Counted from the stretch's first letter, positions 9,099 through 18,821 are shown. The stretch is DNA of 64,000 nt from Enterobacteriaceae bacterium LSJC7 (GCA_000302695.1 AMFN01000003.1:558001-622000); one strand, 5' to 3'. A program made the numbers and translations. The notes: generated from the sequence alone by a model not told the origin.

Positions 9099-9206
9099 AT
9101 GAAACCAGGTAAAATCGCGATAATCACCGGCATGGTCCTCATGGCGCTCGGTGGTATTGGTGGCGTTATGCTGATGGGCTACAGCATTATCGTGCGTATG
9201 GGGTAA
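9099..9206 (+). CDS. yohO: YohO, small membrane protein
   Basis: A 35-residue reading frame with a good ribosome binding site (AAAAGGA, 9085-9091) 7 nt before the ATG. One hydrophobic helix spans most of it ([20 protein letters not shown]), so it is a single-pass inner-membrane small protein. Length, the [11 protein letters not shown] core and position next to yehW match E. coli YohO (35 residues). Function is unknown. Its last 20 bp overlap the 3' end of yehW on the other strand, so the two transcripts are antisense to each other at their ends. Confidence 0.88.
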   Translation: MKPGKIAIITGMVLMALGGIGGVMLMGYSIIVRMG

Positions 9207-9930
9207 AGCGACGCTGTAAATGCGCAAAAGCGCTGTCGACCACAATGGCCATCAGCGCGACCGCCACGGCTCCCTGAATCACCCACGCGGTATTAAACCC
9301 ACTCAGGCCGATAATAATGGGCGTGCCAAGCGAGCGTACGCCAACGGTCGAGGCAATCGCCGCCGTGCCGATATTAATAATCACCGATGTTCTGAGTCCT
9401 GCCAGCATTACCGGTGCGGCGAGCGGCAATTCCACCTGCCACAGTCGCTGCCAGTGGCTCATCCCAACCCCGTTTGCTACCTCGCGGGCATCCGCAGGCA
9501 CCGCCGCCATTCCCGCCAGGGTGCCCTGTAATATTGGCAATAACCCATACAGCACCAGCGCAATCAGCGCAGGGGTTTGCCCAAAACCCAGCACCGGTAC
9601 CGCCACCGCCAGCACGGCGACGGGAGGGAACGTCTGCCCCACCGCGGCCAGGGTTTCTGCCAGCGGGCGAAACTCGCGCCCGCCAGGGCGCGTCACGGCA
9701 ATCCCCACGCCAATGCCGATAACCGCCGCCAGCAGGCTGGAGGCCAGCACCAGTAGCAGATGCACAAACGCCAGCGCCGCAAAGCTGTCCTGTTGATACA
9801 GCGGCCGATCAAGCGCTGGAAACCACCTTGCCCACAGTGCTTCGCTGTACGGCAGCGCAATCAGCAATGCAATAAACAGCGCCAGTAACCAGAATAAGGA
9901 TGAGCGCAGCACTGCCCTCACCCTGCTCAT
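9187..9930 (-). CDS. yehW: YehW, osmoprotectant ABC importer permease
   Basis: Inner-membrane permease subunit of 247 residues with about six hydrophobic segments. It belongs to the BPD_transp_1 family, with the EAA-type loop near [23 protein letters not shown]. It belongs to the YehZYXW (OsmF) importer for glycine-betaine-type osmoprotectants. Its ATG overlaps the yehX stop codon (ATGA, 9927-9930), so translation is coupled. It is the last gene of the minus-strand operon osmF-yehY-yehX-yehW, in E. coli order. In E. coli this operon is induced by osmotic stress and stationary phase through RpoS; I did not locate the promoter here. Confidence 0.95.
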   Translation of the reverse strand: MSRVRAVLRSSLFWLLALFIALLIALPYSEALWARWFPALDRPLYQQDSFAALAFVHLLLVLASSLLAAVIGIGVGIAVTRPGGREFRPLAETLAAVGQTFPPVAVLAVAVPVLGFGQTPALIALVLYGLLPILQGTLAGMAAVPADAREVANGVGMSHWQRLWQVELPLAAPVMLAGLRTSVIINIGTAAIASTVGVRSLGTPIIIGLSGFNTAWVIQGAVAVALMAIVVDSAFAHLQRRFTPYAR

Positions 9931-10856
9931 GACGCTGCCACCAGATCGTTGAAATGCAGCACACCGCAGGGCTGGCCGCTGGCGTCGGTGACGCCAAGTG
10001 TAGTCACGCCGGACTCCACAAAACGTGACAGCGCCTCGCGCAGCGTCAAATCATGCGGCACCGACTCACCGCGACAGCGCTCCCCAGAGCGCATACGCTG
10101 CGCTACCGTTTGCAGCGACAGCAACCGCACGCCAGGCTCGTGGCTGCCAAAAAACGCGCGCACAAACGGGCTGGCAGGCTGGCTGAGAAGTTCATGCGGT
10201 GTCCCCTGCTGGATGACCTTACCAGCGTCCATCAGCACCACGCGGTCGGCCAGCAGCAGCGCCTCATCGACATCGTGCGTCACCAGCACAATGGTGCGCC
10301 CCTGCAACTGGTGAATACGGCGAATTTCCCGCTGCATTGCCGTGCGTGTTACCGGGTCGAGCGCGCCAAACGGCTCGTCCATCAGCAGCACTTCAGGGTC
10401 TGCGGCCAGCGCCCGCGCTACGCCCACCCGCTGCTGTTGTCCCCCCGAAAGCTGGTGCGGATAGCGCTCGCGAAACAGCGCAGGATCAAAGCCCAGCAAA
10501 TTCAGAAGCTCATCCACCCGCGCATTGATTTTTTGCTTCGGCCAGCGCAGCAATTGCGGCACGGTGGCGATGTTGCGCGCCACCGTCCAGTGCGGAAACA
10601 GCCCCACGGACTGAATGGCATAGCCAATACGCTGGCGCAACTGGCGCGGGTCGGTTGCGGTGATATCACGCCCGGCAAAACGAATCTGCCCGGCGTCGTG
10701 CTCCACCAGCCGGTTTATCATCTTAAGCGTGGTGGACTTTCCTGAGCCGGAGGTGCCCACCAGCACGGTGAACGCCCCTTGCGGACAGTTCAGCGACAGA
10801 CCCTCCACCGCCGAGCGTCCCTGGTAATATTTACTGACGCCGATAAATTCAATCAT
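9927..10856 (-). CDS. yehX: YehX, osmoprotectant ABC importer ATPase
   Basis: ATP-binding subunit of 309 residues that powers the YehZYXW importer. Walker [11 protein letters not shown] lies near residue 36, the signature [15 protein letters not shown] near 134, Walker [13 protein letters not shown] near 154-165 and the switch His in VTHDVDEAL near 191. The C-terminal 100 residues contain a CBS-like regulatory part (LRFALSRF-type [20 protein letters not shown]). The start at 10856 (MIEF) fits the E. coli protein; an in-frame ATG 8 codons upstream is less likely. It overlaps yehY by 8 bp and yehW by 4 bp, indicating tight translational coupling. Confidence 0.96.
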   Translation of the reverse strand: MIEFIGVSKYYQGRSAVEGLSLNCPQGAFTVLVGTSGSGKSTTLKMINRLVEHDAGQIRFAGRDITATDPRQLRQRIGYAIQSVGLFPHWTVARNIATVPQLLRWPKQKINARVDELLNLLGFDPALFRERYPHQLSGGQQQRVGVARALAADPEVLLMDEPFGALDPVTRTAMQREIRRIHQLQGRTIVLVTHDVDEALLLADRVVLMDAGKVIQQGTPHELLSQPASPFVRAFFGSHEPGVRLLSLQTVAQRMRSGERCRGESVPHDLTLREALSRFVESGVTTLGVTDASGQPCGVLHFNDLVAAS

Positions 10857-12009
10857 GATTTGCCGCCTCCAGCCCGACAATCAGCAGGTTAAACAGCGCA
10901 TCTGCCAGTACCGCCAGCGCGATAACCGGGATAACCCCCAGCAGCACCAGGTCCAGCGCGCTACTGAGCAGCCCCTGAAACACCAGTGCACCAAAGCCGC
11001 CTGCACCAATCAGCGCGGCCACTACCGCCAGGCCGAGCGTTTGTACCGTTACCACCTTCAGGCCACGCAGCAGAACCGGCAGCGCCAGCGGCACTTCCAC
11101 CTGAAAGAAGATTTGCCGCGCCGACATGCCCATACCGCGCGCGCTTTCCCGCACCTCTGCGGGGACCTGCTCCAGCCCAGCAACCACGCTTCTGACCAGC
11201 GGCAACAGCGCATACAACACCAGCGCCAGCAGCGCAGGTGTTAACCCGGTACCGCTGATGCCGCTCACGCCCAGCCCGGACAACCAGCGCCCCAGGTCTG
11301 CCAGCGGCGCTATCAGCAGACCAAACAGCGCCACGGCAGGCACGGTCTGGATAACATTCAGCACGGCAAACAGCGGGCCACGCAGCGCAGCACGGCGATA
11401 GCTCCACACGCCCAACGGCACGCCAGTGAGCAGCGCGGGCAGCAGGGTTGCGCCAAGCAGCAGCACATGACGCCCCAGCGCGTCGTCAAACACGTCTTGT
11501 CGGTTGGCATACTCTTTAAGAAGGGAAAGGTTGGCAAACTGCCCGTGTGCCAGCAGCAGTAGCGGGATAACCCACACCTGCGCCTGCAACAGCCAGCGCC
11601 AGATACCGCGCCGGGTCAGCCGCCCCGCCGCATCGCTGCACAACAGCAGGCACAGCGACACTAACAGCCACAGCCCGCTGCCTGGCGAGGTGCGCGCGGC
11701 TGGGCTGGCGTCTGCGGCAAGCGCGTTGGCACTGCGCGCCAGCAGTAACAACAGCCCCACCAGCAACCCCTGGCTTATCACCAGCGTAGCGATGGACGAT
11801 ATCCGTGGATACGGAATAAACGCCAGTGTGAGCAGCAGCAGAAAAGGAATGAGCAACAGCCAGAATGCCGCCCCCAGTAGCGTGTGCAGTGAAACCGGCT
11901 CGCCGGAAAGCAGTCGGTTGGGCGCATGGCTGAGAAACGGCAGTGCCGCCGCCAGCGCCATCAGGACCACCAGCAGCAGCGCCACGCGATTGTGGCAATG
12001 TAACCGCAC
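10849..12009 (-). CDS. yehY: YehY, osmoprotectant ABC importer permease
   Basis: Permease subunit of 386 residues (E. coli 385). It has a long hydrophobic N-terminal extension of several helices before the conserved permease domain, which starts near NRQDVFDDALGRHVLLLGAT. The cytoplasmic coupling loop is visible as EVRESARGMGMSARQIFFQVELP-like sequence near residue 285. The start codon is GTG at 12009, four bases after the osmF stop, with GGAG 8 nt upstream. Together with YehW it forms the membrane channel of the OsmF importer. Confidence 0.95.
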   Translation of the reverse strand: MRLHCHNRVALLLVVLMALAAALPFLSHAPNRLLSGEPVSLHTLLGAAFWLLLIPFLLLLTLAFIPYPRISSIATLVISQGLLVGLLLLLARSANALAADASPAARTSPGSGLWLLVSLCLLLCSDAAGRLTRRGIWRWLLQAQVWVIPLLLLAHGQFANLSLLKEYANRQDVFDDALGRHVLLLGATLLPALLTGVPLGVWSYRRAALRGPLFAVLNVIQTVPAVALFGLLIAPLADLGRWLSGLGVSGISGTGLTPALLALVLYALLPLVRSVVAGLEQVPAEVRESARGMGMSARQIFFQVEVPLALPVLLRGLKVVTVQTLGLAVVAALIGAGGFGALVFQGLLSSALDLVLLGVIPVIALAVLADALFNLLIVGLEAANHD

Positions 12010-12012
12010 CGC

Positions 12013-12939
12013 TTATGGCTCCACGTCAAGGAAACCTTTTTGCCTGAGCCAGTCGCCTGCCACTTTACGCGCATCGCGCCCGTCAACGGCAATGCTGGCG
12101 TTCAGCTGCTGTAAGGTTTTTTCATCCAGCGCGCTGAAAACCGGCTTCAGCCAGTCACCCATTTGCGGATATGCCTTAAGCACGGCCTCACGCACCACCG
12201 GTGCAGGCGCGTAGATTGGCTGTACCGCCTTTGGGTCGCTCAGCGTCACCAACCCCAGCGCCGCCACCGGGCCATCGGTGCCGTAAGCCATCGCCGCGTT
12301 AACGCCGGAGGTTTGCTGCGCAGCGGCACGCAGCGTCACCGCAGTGTCCCCGCCTGCCAGGGACAGAAGCTGAGATTGCTCCAGTTTAAAACCGTAGGCT
12401 TTTTCAAACACGGGTAGCGCATCGGCGCGCTCAATAAACTCCGCCGAAGCCGCGAGCTTAAACTGACCGCCCTCTTTCAGATAGCGGCTAAGGTCAGCCA
12501 GCGTTGCCAGCTTGCCCTGCTGCGCCAGATCGTTGCGCACCGCAATAGTCCAGGTGTTGTTAGCCGGTGCAGGCGTGAGCCAGACCAGCTGATTTTGCTG
12601 TGCATCCAGGGTTTTTACCGTGTCATAGCCCTGCTGTGCGTGCTTCCACACCGCCGATTTCTCTTGTTTAAAAAAGAACGCGCCGTTGCCGGTATATTCG
12701 GGGTAGATGTCCAGCTCACCGGCGGTTATCGCACCGCGCACGACCGCGGTGGTGCCAAGCTGGATTTTATTGACGGTTTTCACGCCGTGGCTTTCCAGCA
12801 CCTGCAAAATGATATTGCCCAGCAGCGAACCTTCGGTGTCGATTTTAGAGCCAACCTTCACCGGCTCAGCCGCCTGTGCTCCTGACAGCGCCAGCGTCAG
12901 CGCTGCCGCAAACGTCACTTTTTTCCACGGTCCCGTCAT
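12013..12939 (-). CDS. osmF: OsmF (YehZ), periplasmic osmoprotectant-binding protein
   Basis: Substrate-binding protein of 308 residues with a signal peptide (residues 1-23, ALTLALSGAQA^AE). The mature part is the QAT/OpuAC-type glycine-betaine binding fold: VKVGSKIDTEGSLLGN, a central GELDIYPEYTGNG and NTWTIAVRND. A strong GGGAGAGG precedes the ATG. It is the first gene of the minus-strand operon osmF-yehY-yehX-yehW. In E. coli the protein binds betaines weakly and is part of the RpoS stress response. The mlrA gene that lies beyond yehW in E. coli is absent here. Confidence 0.95.
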   Translation of the reverse strand: MTGPWKKVTFAAALTLALSGAQAAEPVKVGSKIDTEGSLLGNIILQVLESHGVKTVNKIQLGTTAVVRGAITAGELDIYPEYTGNGAFFFKQEKSAVWKHAQQGYDTVKTLDAQQNQLVWLTPAPANNTWTIAVRNDLAQQGKLATLADLSRYLKEGGQFKLAASAEFIERADALPVFEKAYGFKLEQSQLLSLAGGDTAVTLRAAAQQTSGVNAAMAYGTDGPVAALGLVTLSDPKAVQPIYAPAPVVREAVLKAYPQMGDWLKPVFSALDEKTLQQLNASIAVDGRDARKVAGDWLRQKGFLDVEP

Positions 12940-13047
12940 GGTGACCTCTCCCTTTTTATTGATTTATTGGTCTGTTAACGAAGAAAAAGTGTAGTCGGGA
13001 ATCGCAGGAATGGCCGAAGTGGTTGAGAACTCAGAGGATTCAGAGAT

Positions 13048-13071
13048 AAAAAAGGCCGGTTGCCCGGCCTT
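13048..13071 (-). terminator. bglX terminator
   Basis: AAGGCCGG (13052-13059) and CCGGCCTT (13064-13071) form a stem with a TTGC loop. On the minus strand it is followed by T-rich sequence (13053-13048). It lies a few bases after the bglX stop. Confidence 0.85.
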
Positions 13072-13076
13072 GTTGC

Positions 13077-15374
13077 TTATTTCAATTCAAACTCGCCCTG
13101 TTTTACCCGGGCAGAATCCAGCCCGATGAAGACGTTGAACTTGCCGGGTTCTGCGGCGTACTCCATTTTCTGGTTCCAGAATTTAAGCGCGTTAACGTCA
13201 ATCGGGAAGCTGACAGTGGTGGACTCACCCGGCTTGAGCGTCACTTTCTTAAACGCTTTCAACTCTTTTACCGGGCGACTCATGGAGGCGGTCACGTCCT
13301 GCAAATACAGCTGCACCGCCGTGGCCCCTTCACGCTCGCCGGTATTGCTGACGGTGACGCTGGCGTTCACCGAGCCATCCTGCGTCATGCTCGGCGCCGA
13401 CATTTTCACGTCAGACACGCTGAATGTGGTGTAGCTCAGACCGTAGCCAAACGGATACAACGGGCCGTTGGCCTCATCAAAGTAGCGCGAGGTGTACTTA
13501 TTTGGCTTCTCAGGGTTATACGGACGCCCGGTGTTGAGATGGCTGTAGTACACCGGGATTTGGCCGACCGAGCGCGGGAACGACATCGGCAGTTTGCCCG
13601 ACGGGTTGTAGTCGCCAAACAGCACGTCGGCAATGGCATTGCCCCCTTCAGTGCCAGCAAACCAGGTTTCCAGAATGGCATCCGCCTGCTGATCTTCTTT
13701 CACTATCGCCAGCGGACGGCCATTCATCAGCACCAGCACCAGCGGCTTGCCGGTAGCTTTGAGCGCAGCAATCAGGTCGCGCTGGCTCTGCGGAATGGTA
13801 ATGTCAGTGCGGCTTGAGGCCTCATGCGCCATGCCCTGAGCTTCACCTACCACGGCCACCACCACATCAGACTGTTTTGCCGCCTCAACCGCTTCATCAA
13901 TCATCTGCTGCGGCGTGCGCGAATCGACGGCCACCGCTTTTTCATACTGGTTAAGGAAGTCGATAATGCCTTTGTGGTTGGTGACGTTGGCCCCTTTAGC
14001 GTAAATAATCTTCGCGCTGTCGCCGACCGCACTACGAATGCCCTGTAGCGCCGTCACGGTCTGTGCAATCACGCCTGCGCCGGACCAGCTGCCCATCATA
14101 TCGCGCTGGCTGTCGGCAAGCGGCCCCACCACGGCAATGGTGCCGGATTTTTTCAGTGGCAGCGTTTGCTGGCGGTTTTTCAACAGCACCAGACTTTCAC
14201 GCGCCACCTTGCGGGCATCGTCACGGTGCAGGCGGTCTTCGGCAAAGGTATTTTTCGGATCGGAGTCTTTCGGTCCCAGGTGACGATACGGATCGTTAAA
14301 CAGCCCCATATCGTATTTTACGTTGAGCACATGGCGCGTGGCATCGTCCAGCTCGGCCATGGTCACATCGCCGTTTTTCACCAGTTCAGGCAGGTATTTG
14401 CTGTAATATTCATCGCTCATGCTCATGTTGATACCGGACTTGATCGCCACACGCACCGCATCTTTCGGGTCGCTGGCGGTGCCGTGCTTGATAAGCTCTT
14501 TGATGGCTCCGTGATCCGATACCGTGATACCGGTAAAGCCCCACTGGTCGCGCAAAATGTCTTTAAGTAACCACGGGTCAGAGGAGGCTGGCGTGCCGTT
14601 AAGCGAGTTCAGGCCCACCATCACCGCGCCGCTGCCCGCATCCAGTCCGGCTTTATACGGCGGCATATAATCGTTGAACAGGCGCTGCGGGCTCATGTCG
14701 ACGCTGTTGTACTCTTTACCGCCTTCCACGGCGCCATAGGCGGCGAAGTGCTTGACGCTGGTCATCACCGAGTAGCGGTCAGCCGGGCTTTTGCCCTGCA
14801 TGGCCTCTACCATTGTGCGCCCCATCACTGACGTCAGATAGGTGTCCTCACCAAAGCCTTCGGACACACGGCCCCAGCGCGGATCGCGCGACACATCGAC
14901 CATTGGCGCCCAGGTCATGTTCAGGCCGTCGTCGGCGGCTTCATGAGCCGACACGCGGCCCACGGTTTTTACCGCGTCCAGGTTAAAACTGGACGCTAGC
15001 CCCAGGCTTATCGGGAACACGGTACGCTGACCGTGCACCACGTCAAAGGCAAAAAACAGCGGGATTTTCAGGCGGCTTAATTCCATTACCTGGTCCTGCA
15101 TGGCGCGAATATCCGGGCGGGTGACGGTATTAAAAATCGCACCAACCTGGCCTTCTTTGATCATCTCGCGGATGGCTTCTTTCGGGTTATCCGGGCCAAC
15201 GCTGATAAGACGCAACTGACCAATTTTTTCGTCAACGGTCATTTTCTTGAGCAGGTCGCTCACGAAGGCATCGCGGGCCTGGGGCGTCAGCGGATGGTCG
15301 CCAAACAGCTCTTCTGCCAGCGCCGGTTGCAGCGCCAGGCTTGCGGTAATGCCTGCTACATAAAGCCATTTCAT
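13077..15374 (-). CDS. bglX: BglX, periplasmic beta-glucosidase
   Basis: Secreted glycoside hydrolase family 3 enzyme of 765 residues, the same length as E. coli BglX, which hydrolyses beta-glucosides in the periplasm. A signal peptide spans residues 1-20 (LQPALA^EE). The GH3 N-domain contains KHFAAYGAVEGG and the nucleophile region GITVSDHGAI (Asp near 287). The GH3 C-domain follows (near 400-610) and then a fibronectin-III-like end. The reading frame is open 123 codons further upstream, but the extension is not protein-like and the ATG at 15374 starts the signal peptide. It is a separate gene from the minus-strand bgl operon at 22-30 kb, but the two could supply each other with substrate. 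Confidence 0.97.
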   Translation of the reverse strand: MKWLYVAGITASLALQPALAEELFGDHPLTPQARDAFVSDLLKKMTVDEKIGQLRLISVGPDNPKEAIREMIKEGQVGAIFNTVTRPDIRAMQDQVMELSRLKIPLFFAFDVVHGQRTVFPISLGLASSFNLDAVKTVGRVSAHEAADDGLNMTWAPMVDVSRDPRWGRVSEGFGEDTYLTSVMGRTMVEAMQGKSPADRYSVMTSVKHFAAYGAVEGGKEYNSVDMSPQRLFNDYMPPYKAGLDAGSGAVMVGLNSLNGTPASSDPWLLKDILRDQWGFTGITVSDHGAIKELIKHGTASDPKDAVRVAIKSGINMSMSDEYYSKYLPELVKNGDVTMAELDDATRHVLNVKYDMGLFNDPYRHLGPKDSDPKNTFAEDRLHRDDARKVARESLVLLKNRQQTLPLKKSGTIAVVGPLADSQRDMMGSWSGAGVIAQTVTALQGIRSAVGDSAKIIYAKGANVTNHKGIIDFLNQYEKAVAVDSRTPQQMIDEAVEAAKQSDVVVAVVGEAQGMAHEASSRTDITIPQSQRDLIAALKATGKPLVLVLMNGRPLAIVKEDQQADAILETWFAGTEGGNAIADVLFGDYNPSGKLPMSFPRSVGQIPVYYSHLNTGRPYNPEKPNKYTSRYFDEANGPLYPFGYGLSYTTFSVSDVKMSAPSMTQDGSVNASVTVSNTGEREGATAVQLYLQDVTASMSRPVKELKAFKKVTLKPGESTTVSFPIDVNALKFWNQKMEYAAEPGKFNVFIGLDSARVKQGEFELK

Positions 15375-15671
15375 TAGAGTCACTCTCACGTTGCGCGACC
15401 GGGCTGCGGGTCGCCTCTTCCTTTGATAAGACATGCAGTGTGCCACAAGCAAAACTGCGGATGAAACGAAACAGACTGATATATCGGTTATTTCCATCGC
15501 ACTGTGGTGCTTTTCAGAGCTATGCTTATAGCCGCCCAGGCCTGAGCGCACGCAAACCCGGCATCGCGCGTTGAGGTCAATGTGCGCCTGGTAATCGCCA
15601 GTAAAGCCAAAACCTGCCAGGGTAAATCTGGGCACCATTATTCGCATCCTGCTCACCACAAGGAGTGGACC

Positions 15672-17417
15672 ATGTCCCACAACATAAATGACAACAGTGT
15701 AGCGCTGCTTAACGAACTTACCCGCCTCGTCGGTCACGGCCATATACTGACTGAGGCGGCCAAAACAGCGCGCTATCGCCGCGGCTTTCGCTCGGGCGAA
15801 GGTGACGCGCTGGCGGTGGTATTCCCGGGTTCACTGCTGGAACTGTGGCGTGTGCTGAGCGCCTGTGTTGCGGCCGATAAAATTATTTTGATGCAGGCGG
15901 CAAACACCGGTCTGACCGAAGGTTCCACCCCTAACGGGCGCGACTATGACCGCGAGATTGTCATTATCAGCACGCTGCGCCTGGATAAACTCCAGCTGCT
16001 CGACAACGGTGAGCAGGTGCTGGCCTTCCCTGGCACCACGCTATATACGTTGGAAAAAGCGCTTAAGCCGCTCGGTCGTGAGCCACACTCGGTGATTGGC
16101 TCCTCGTGCATTGGCGCGTCGGTGGTCGGTGGCATCTGTAATAACTCTGGCGGCTCGCTGGTACAGCGTGGTCCGGCATACACCGAAATGGCGCTGTTTG
16201 CGCGCATTAACGAAAATGGCTCGCTACAGCTGGTCAATCATCTCGGTATTGAACTTGGCAGCACGCCGGAGCAAATCCTTGGCAAGCTCGACGACGAGCG
16301 CGTGCGCCCGGAGGATATTCGCCACGACGAGCGTCTGGCCTCGGCTCATGACTACGTTGAGCGCGTGCGCGACGTGGAGGCCGACACACCGTCGCGCTAC
16401 AACGCCGACCCAACGCGGCTGTATGAGGCCTCCGGCTGTGCGGGCAAGCTGGCGGTGTTTGCGGTGCGGCTGGACACTTTCGTGGCCGAAAAACAGCAGG
16501 GCGTGTTTTACATCGGCACCAACCAGGCGCAGGTGCTCACCGACCTTCGCCGCCACATTCTGGCAAACTTTAAAAGTGTGCCGGTCGCGGGCGAATACAT
16601 GCACCGCGACATCTATGACATTGCCGAAAAATACGGCAAAGATACGTTCCTGATGATAGACAAACTCGGCACCGACAAAATGCCGTTCTTCTTTACCCTC
16701 AAAGGCCGTGCTGACGCGCTGCTTGAGCGCGTGCCGTTCGTGAAGCCGCACTTCAGTGACCGCGTTATGCAAAAGCTCGGCGCGCTGTTCCCCTCTCACC
16801 TGCCGCCGCGCATGAAAAGCTGGCGTGAGAAGTATGAACATCACCTGCTGCTGAAGATGTCCGGCGACGGCATTGCCGAGGCGCGCGACTGGCTGAGTAC
16901 GTATTTTAAAGACGCAGAAGGCGATTTCTTTGCCTGTACCGCCGAAGAAGGCAGCAAAGCGTTCCTGCACCGTTTTGCCGCCGCCGGTGCCGCCGTGCGC
17001 TATCACGCCGTACATGCCGGGGAGGTCGAAGATATTCTGGCGCTGGATATTGCGCTGCGGCGCAACGACCGTGACTGGTTTGAGGCGCTGCCTGCCAGCA
17101 TCAGCGATAAGCTTACGCATAAGCTCTATTACGGGCACTTTTTATGCCACGTCTTTCATCAGGACTATATTGTGAAAAAAGGCGTGGACGTCCATGCGCT
17201 CAAAGAGGAAATGCTCGCTCTGCTGCGCGAGCGTGGCGCACAATATCCCGCTGAGCATAACGTGGGGCATTTATATGAAGCACCGCAGGCGCTGCGTGCA
17301 TTTTATAAAGAGAACGATCCGACCAACAGCATGAACCCCGGCATTGGCAAAACCAGTAAGCTGAAGCACTGGGGCGAATGCGGCTGTGGTAACGCGCACG
17401 AACACGATGTGGCGTAA
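15672..17417 (+). CDS. dld: Quinone-dependent D-lactate dehydrogenase
   Basis: FAD-dependent respiratory D-lactate dehydrogenase of 581 residues, peripheral on the inner membrane. It oxidises D-lactate to pyruvate and feeds quinone. The FAD-binding PCMH-type domain includes MQAANTGLTEGSTPNGRDYD and the SSCIGASVVGGICNNSGGSL stretch; the cap and membrane-binding regions follow (FPSHLPPRMKSW, HHLLLKMSGDG). AAGGAG lies directly before the ATG at 15672. The protein is about 10 residues longer than E. coli Dld. The extra C-terminal tail is rich in Cys and His (GECGCGNAHEHDVA), unlike the end of the E. coli protein. The gene is divergent from bglX, as in E. coli. Confidence 0.97.
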   Translation: MSHNINDNSVALLNELTRLVGHGHILTEAAKTARYRRGFRSGEGDALAVVFPGSLLELWRVLSACVAADKIILMQAANTGLTEGSTPNGRDYDREIVIISTLRLDKLQLLDNGEQVLAFPGTTLYTLEKALKPLGREPHSVIGSSCIGASVVGGICNNSGGSLVQRGPAYTEMALFARINENGSLQLVNHLGIELGSTPEQILGKLDDERVRPEDIRHDERLASAHDYVERVRDVEADTPSRYNADPTRLYEASGCAGKLAVFAVRLDTFVAEKQQGVFYIGTNQAQVLTDLRRHILANFKSVPVAGEYMHRDIYDIAEKYGKDTFLMIDKLGTDKMPFFFTLKGRADALLERVPFVKPHFSDRVMQKLGALFPSHLPPRMKSWREKYEHHLLLKMSGDGIAEARDWLSTYFKDAEGDFFACTAEEGSKAFLHRFAAAGAAVRYHAVHAGEVEDILALDIALRRNDRDWFEALPASISDKLTHKLYYGHFLCHVFHQDYIVKKGVDVHALKEEMLALLRERGAQYPAEHNVGHLYEAPQALRAFYKENDPTNSMNPGIGKTSKLKHWGECGCGNAHEHDVA

Positions 17418-17432
17418 TTATGCCTGTTTTAA

Positions 17433-17458
17433 CATCCGCCTTTCGGGTAAGGCGGATG
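17433..17458. repeat. Perfect hairpin downstream of dld
   Basis: CATCCGCCTT (17433-17442) and AAGGCGGATG (17449-17458) make a perfect 10-bp stem with a TCGGGT loop, 15 bp after the dld stop. No T-run follows on either strand, so it is more likely an mRNA-stabilising hairpin or a REP-like unit than a classical terminator. Confidence 0.6.
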
Positions 17459-17550
17459 GCGGTAAAATTAAAAATGGCCGTTTGTTTGAATCTATTGCAG
17501 CGTACCGTCATCCCCCACGCTAAGGCGATACCTGACTGCTGGCCATAATA

Positions 17551-17577
17551 AAGGGGCGCATCGCGCGCCCCTTATTT
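17551..17577 (-). terminator. Terminator of the OmpA/DUF937 gene
   Basis: AAGGGGCGC (17551-17559) and GCGCCCCTT (17565-17573) form a 9-bp stem, flanked by ATAATA on the left and ATTT on the right. It can end the minus-strand gene that stops at 17613 and also read-through from dld. Confidence 0.8.
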
Positions 17578-17612
17578 ACGTCATTTTCCAGAATGCCGGA
17601 GTACTAAGAAAA

Positions 17613-18800
17613 TTATTTTTCAATCACGTTAATATCAATACGGCGGTTACGCGCCCGGTTTTCAGCGGAATCATTCGGCACAACCGGATGCGCTGAACCA
17701 TAACCTTCTGCGGTTACACGCTCCGGTGACACACCGCGTTCAATTAAGGACAGACGCACTGAATCCGCACGCTGCTGAGATAATTTCATATTAAATTCCT
17801 CAGCACCGGTGTTATCAGTGTAGCCTCCCAGTTTAATTTTCACTTTATCCCAGGCACGCAGGATATTAGCGATATTGTTGAGCTGCTCTTCAGACTGCGG
17901 TTCCAGCTGCGCACTGTTGGTTTTAAATACCAGACGGTCAAAGGAGAACCACAGGTCTTTACTGACCGGGTCAGCGCTTTCAATGTGTGCAATCAGGTGG
18001 TTCTCAATGCCGTTTTGCGGGATATTCAGCGTTACATCGTTCGGCAACTGCTTTTTGAAAAACTCGCCAAGCTGTAGCTTCGGCAGCGACCAGGTGCTTG
18101 CATCGTCAGCAGGCTGCGCCGCAGGCGCAGATGTGGCTGGGGCCGGGGTCTGAGTTGCAGGCGCGGAGCTACCGCAGCTGCGAAGCAACAGGAATGCCAG
18201 CAACAACAGCACAATCAGCAAGATCCACGGCCAGATTTTACGGCGTTTTACCGGCGCTGCCGCGCTTGTGGCAGCACCAGCAGTAGCAGCCACGGTGGCA
18301 GTAGCGGCAGGCGCGGCCTTGCCCTGACCCAGAGTGCCCGGTGCCGCAGCGCGCAGTTCAGGTAGTTGTGTTTCCAGCCAACCCACCAGCGAAATCGACT
18401 GTGCCGTTCTGTTGCGCAGGTATTTACCGGCAATACCCAGGACAATACTTCCCGCGACGCTCAGAAGCGAAATGGCTTTCTCTTTATTAATATTTAATGA
18501 AGACGCAATGGCCTCAATGGTTTCGCTGGTGTGGTTATTCAAAATAGCAGAAAGTAACTGCGGCAAGCCACCCGCTGAAATATCGCTCAGGCGAGATACA
18601 GAAAATTCCGGAGTATTATATAATTTTCTTAAAAAGTCGGCAGGATAATTCCCGCTCTTAAGATAGCTATAAAGCTGCGCGACTAATATTGGGCACAACT
18701 GAGGTAAAGAGCCAGCCGCACCATTGCCCAGTTCTGTGGCGAGAGTTTCTTTTGTTTGCGTAGTGAAAAAATCCGCAAGTTGTGTTAATGCACCGTCCAT
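17613..18800 (-). CDS. Inner-membrane-anchored DUF937/OmpA-like peptidoglycan-binding protein
   Basis: Protein of 395 residues in three parts. Residues 1-160 are a helical DUF937-like region (GGLPQLLSAILNNHTSETIE, then KAISLLSVAGSIVLGI). Residues 185-207 are KRRK followed by a very hydrophobic helix and RSCG, so the N-terminal part should be cytoplasmic. After an Ala/Pro-rich linker, residues 280-395 are an OmpA-like domain with GGYTDNTGAEEFNMKLSQQR and the peptidoglycan-binding NRARNRRIDI. It could link the inner membrane to the cell wall. The start at 18800 has GGAGC upstream. The gene lies between dld and pbpG, which are adjacent in E. coli, so it is an insertion. Function is not known. 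Confidence 0.8.
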   Translation of the reverse strand: MDGALTQLADFFTTQTKETLATELGNGAAGSLPQLCPILVAQLYSYLKSGNYPADFLRKLYNTPEFSVSRLSDISAGGLPQLLSAILNNHTSETIEAIASSLNINKEKAISLLSVAGSIVLGIAGKYLRNRTAQSISLVGWLETQLPELRAAAPGTLGQGKAAPAATATVAATAGAATSAAAPVKRRKIWPWILLIVLLLLAFLLLRSCGSSAPATQTPAPATSAPAAQPADDASTWSLPKLQLGEFFKKQLPNDVTLNIPQNGIENHLIAHIESADPVSKDLWFSFDRLVFKTNSAQLEPQSEEQLNNIANILRAWDKVKIKLGGYTDNTGAEEFNMKLSQQRADSVRLSLIERGVSPERVTAEGYGSAHPVVPNDSAENRARNRRIDINVIEK

Positions 18801-18821
18801 GTTAGCTCCACAATTAATAAA

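Noticed and set aside
13077-15743. 888-residue form of BglX
   Set aside because: The extra N-terminal 123 codons run through the divergent promoter region and would bury the signal peptide; the 765-residue form matches E. coli.
16224-17138. 304-codon reading frame on the minus strand
   Set aside because: Antisense shadow of dld without recognisable protein features.
17433-17458. Hairpin after dld as a Rho-independent terminator
   Set aside because: Stem is perfect but no T-run follows on either strand; listed as a repeat instead.
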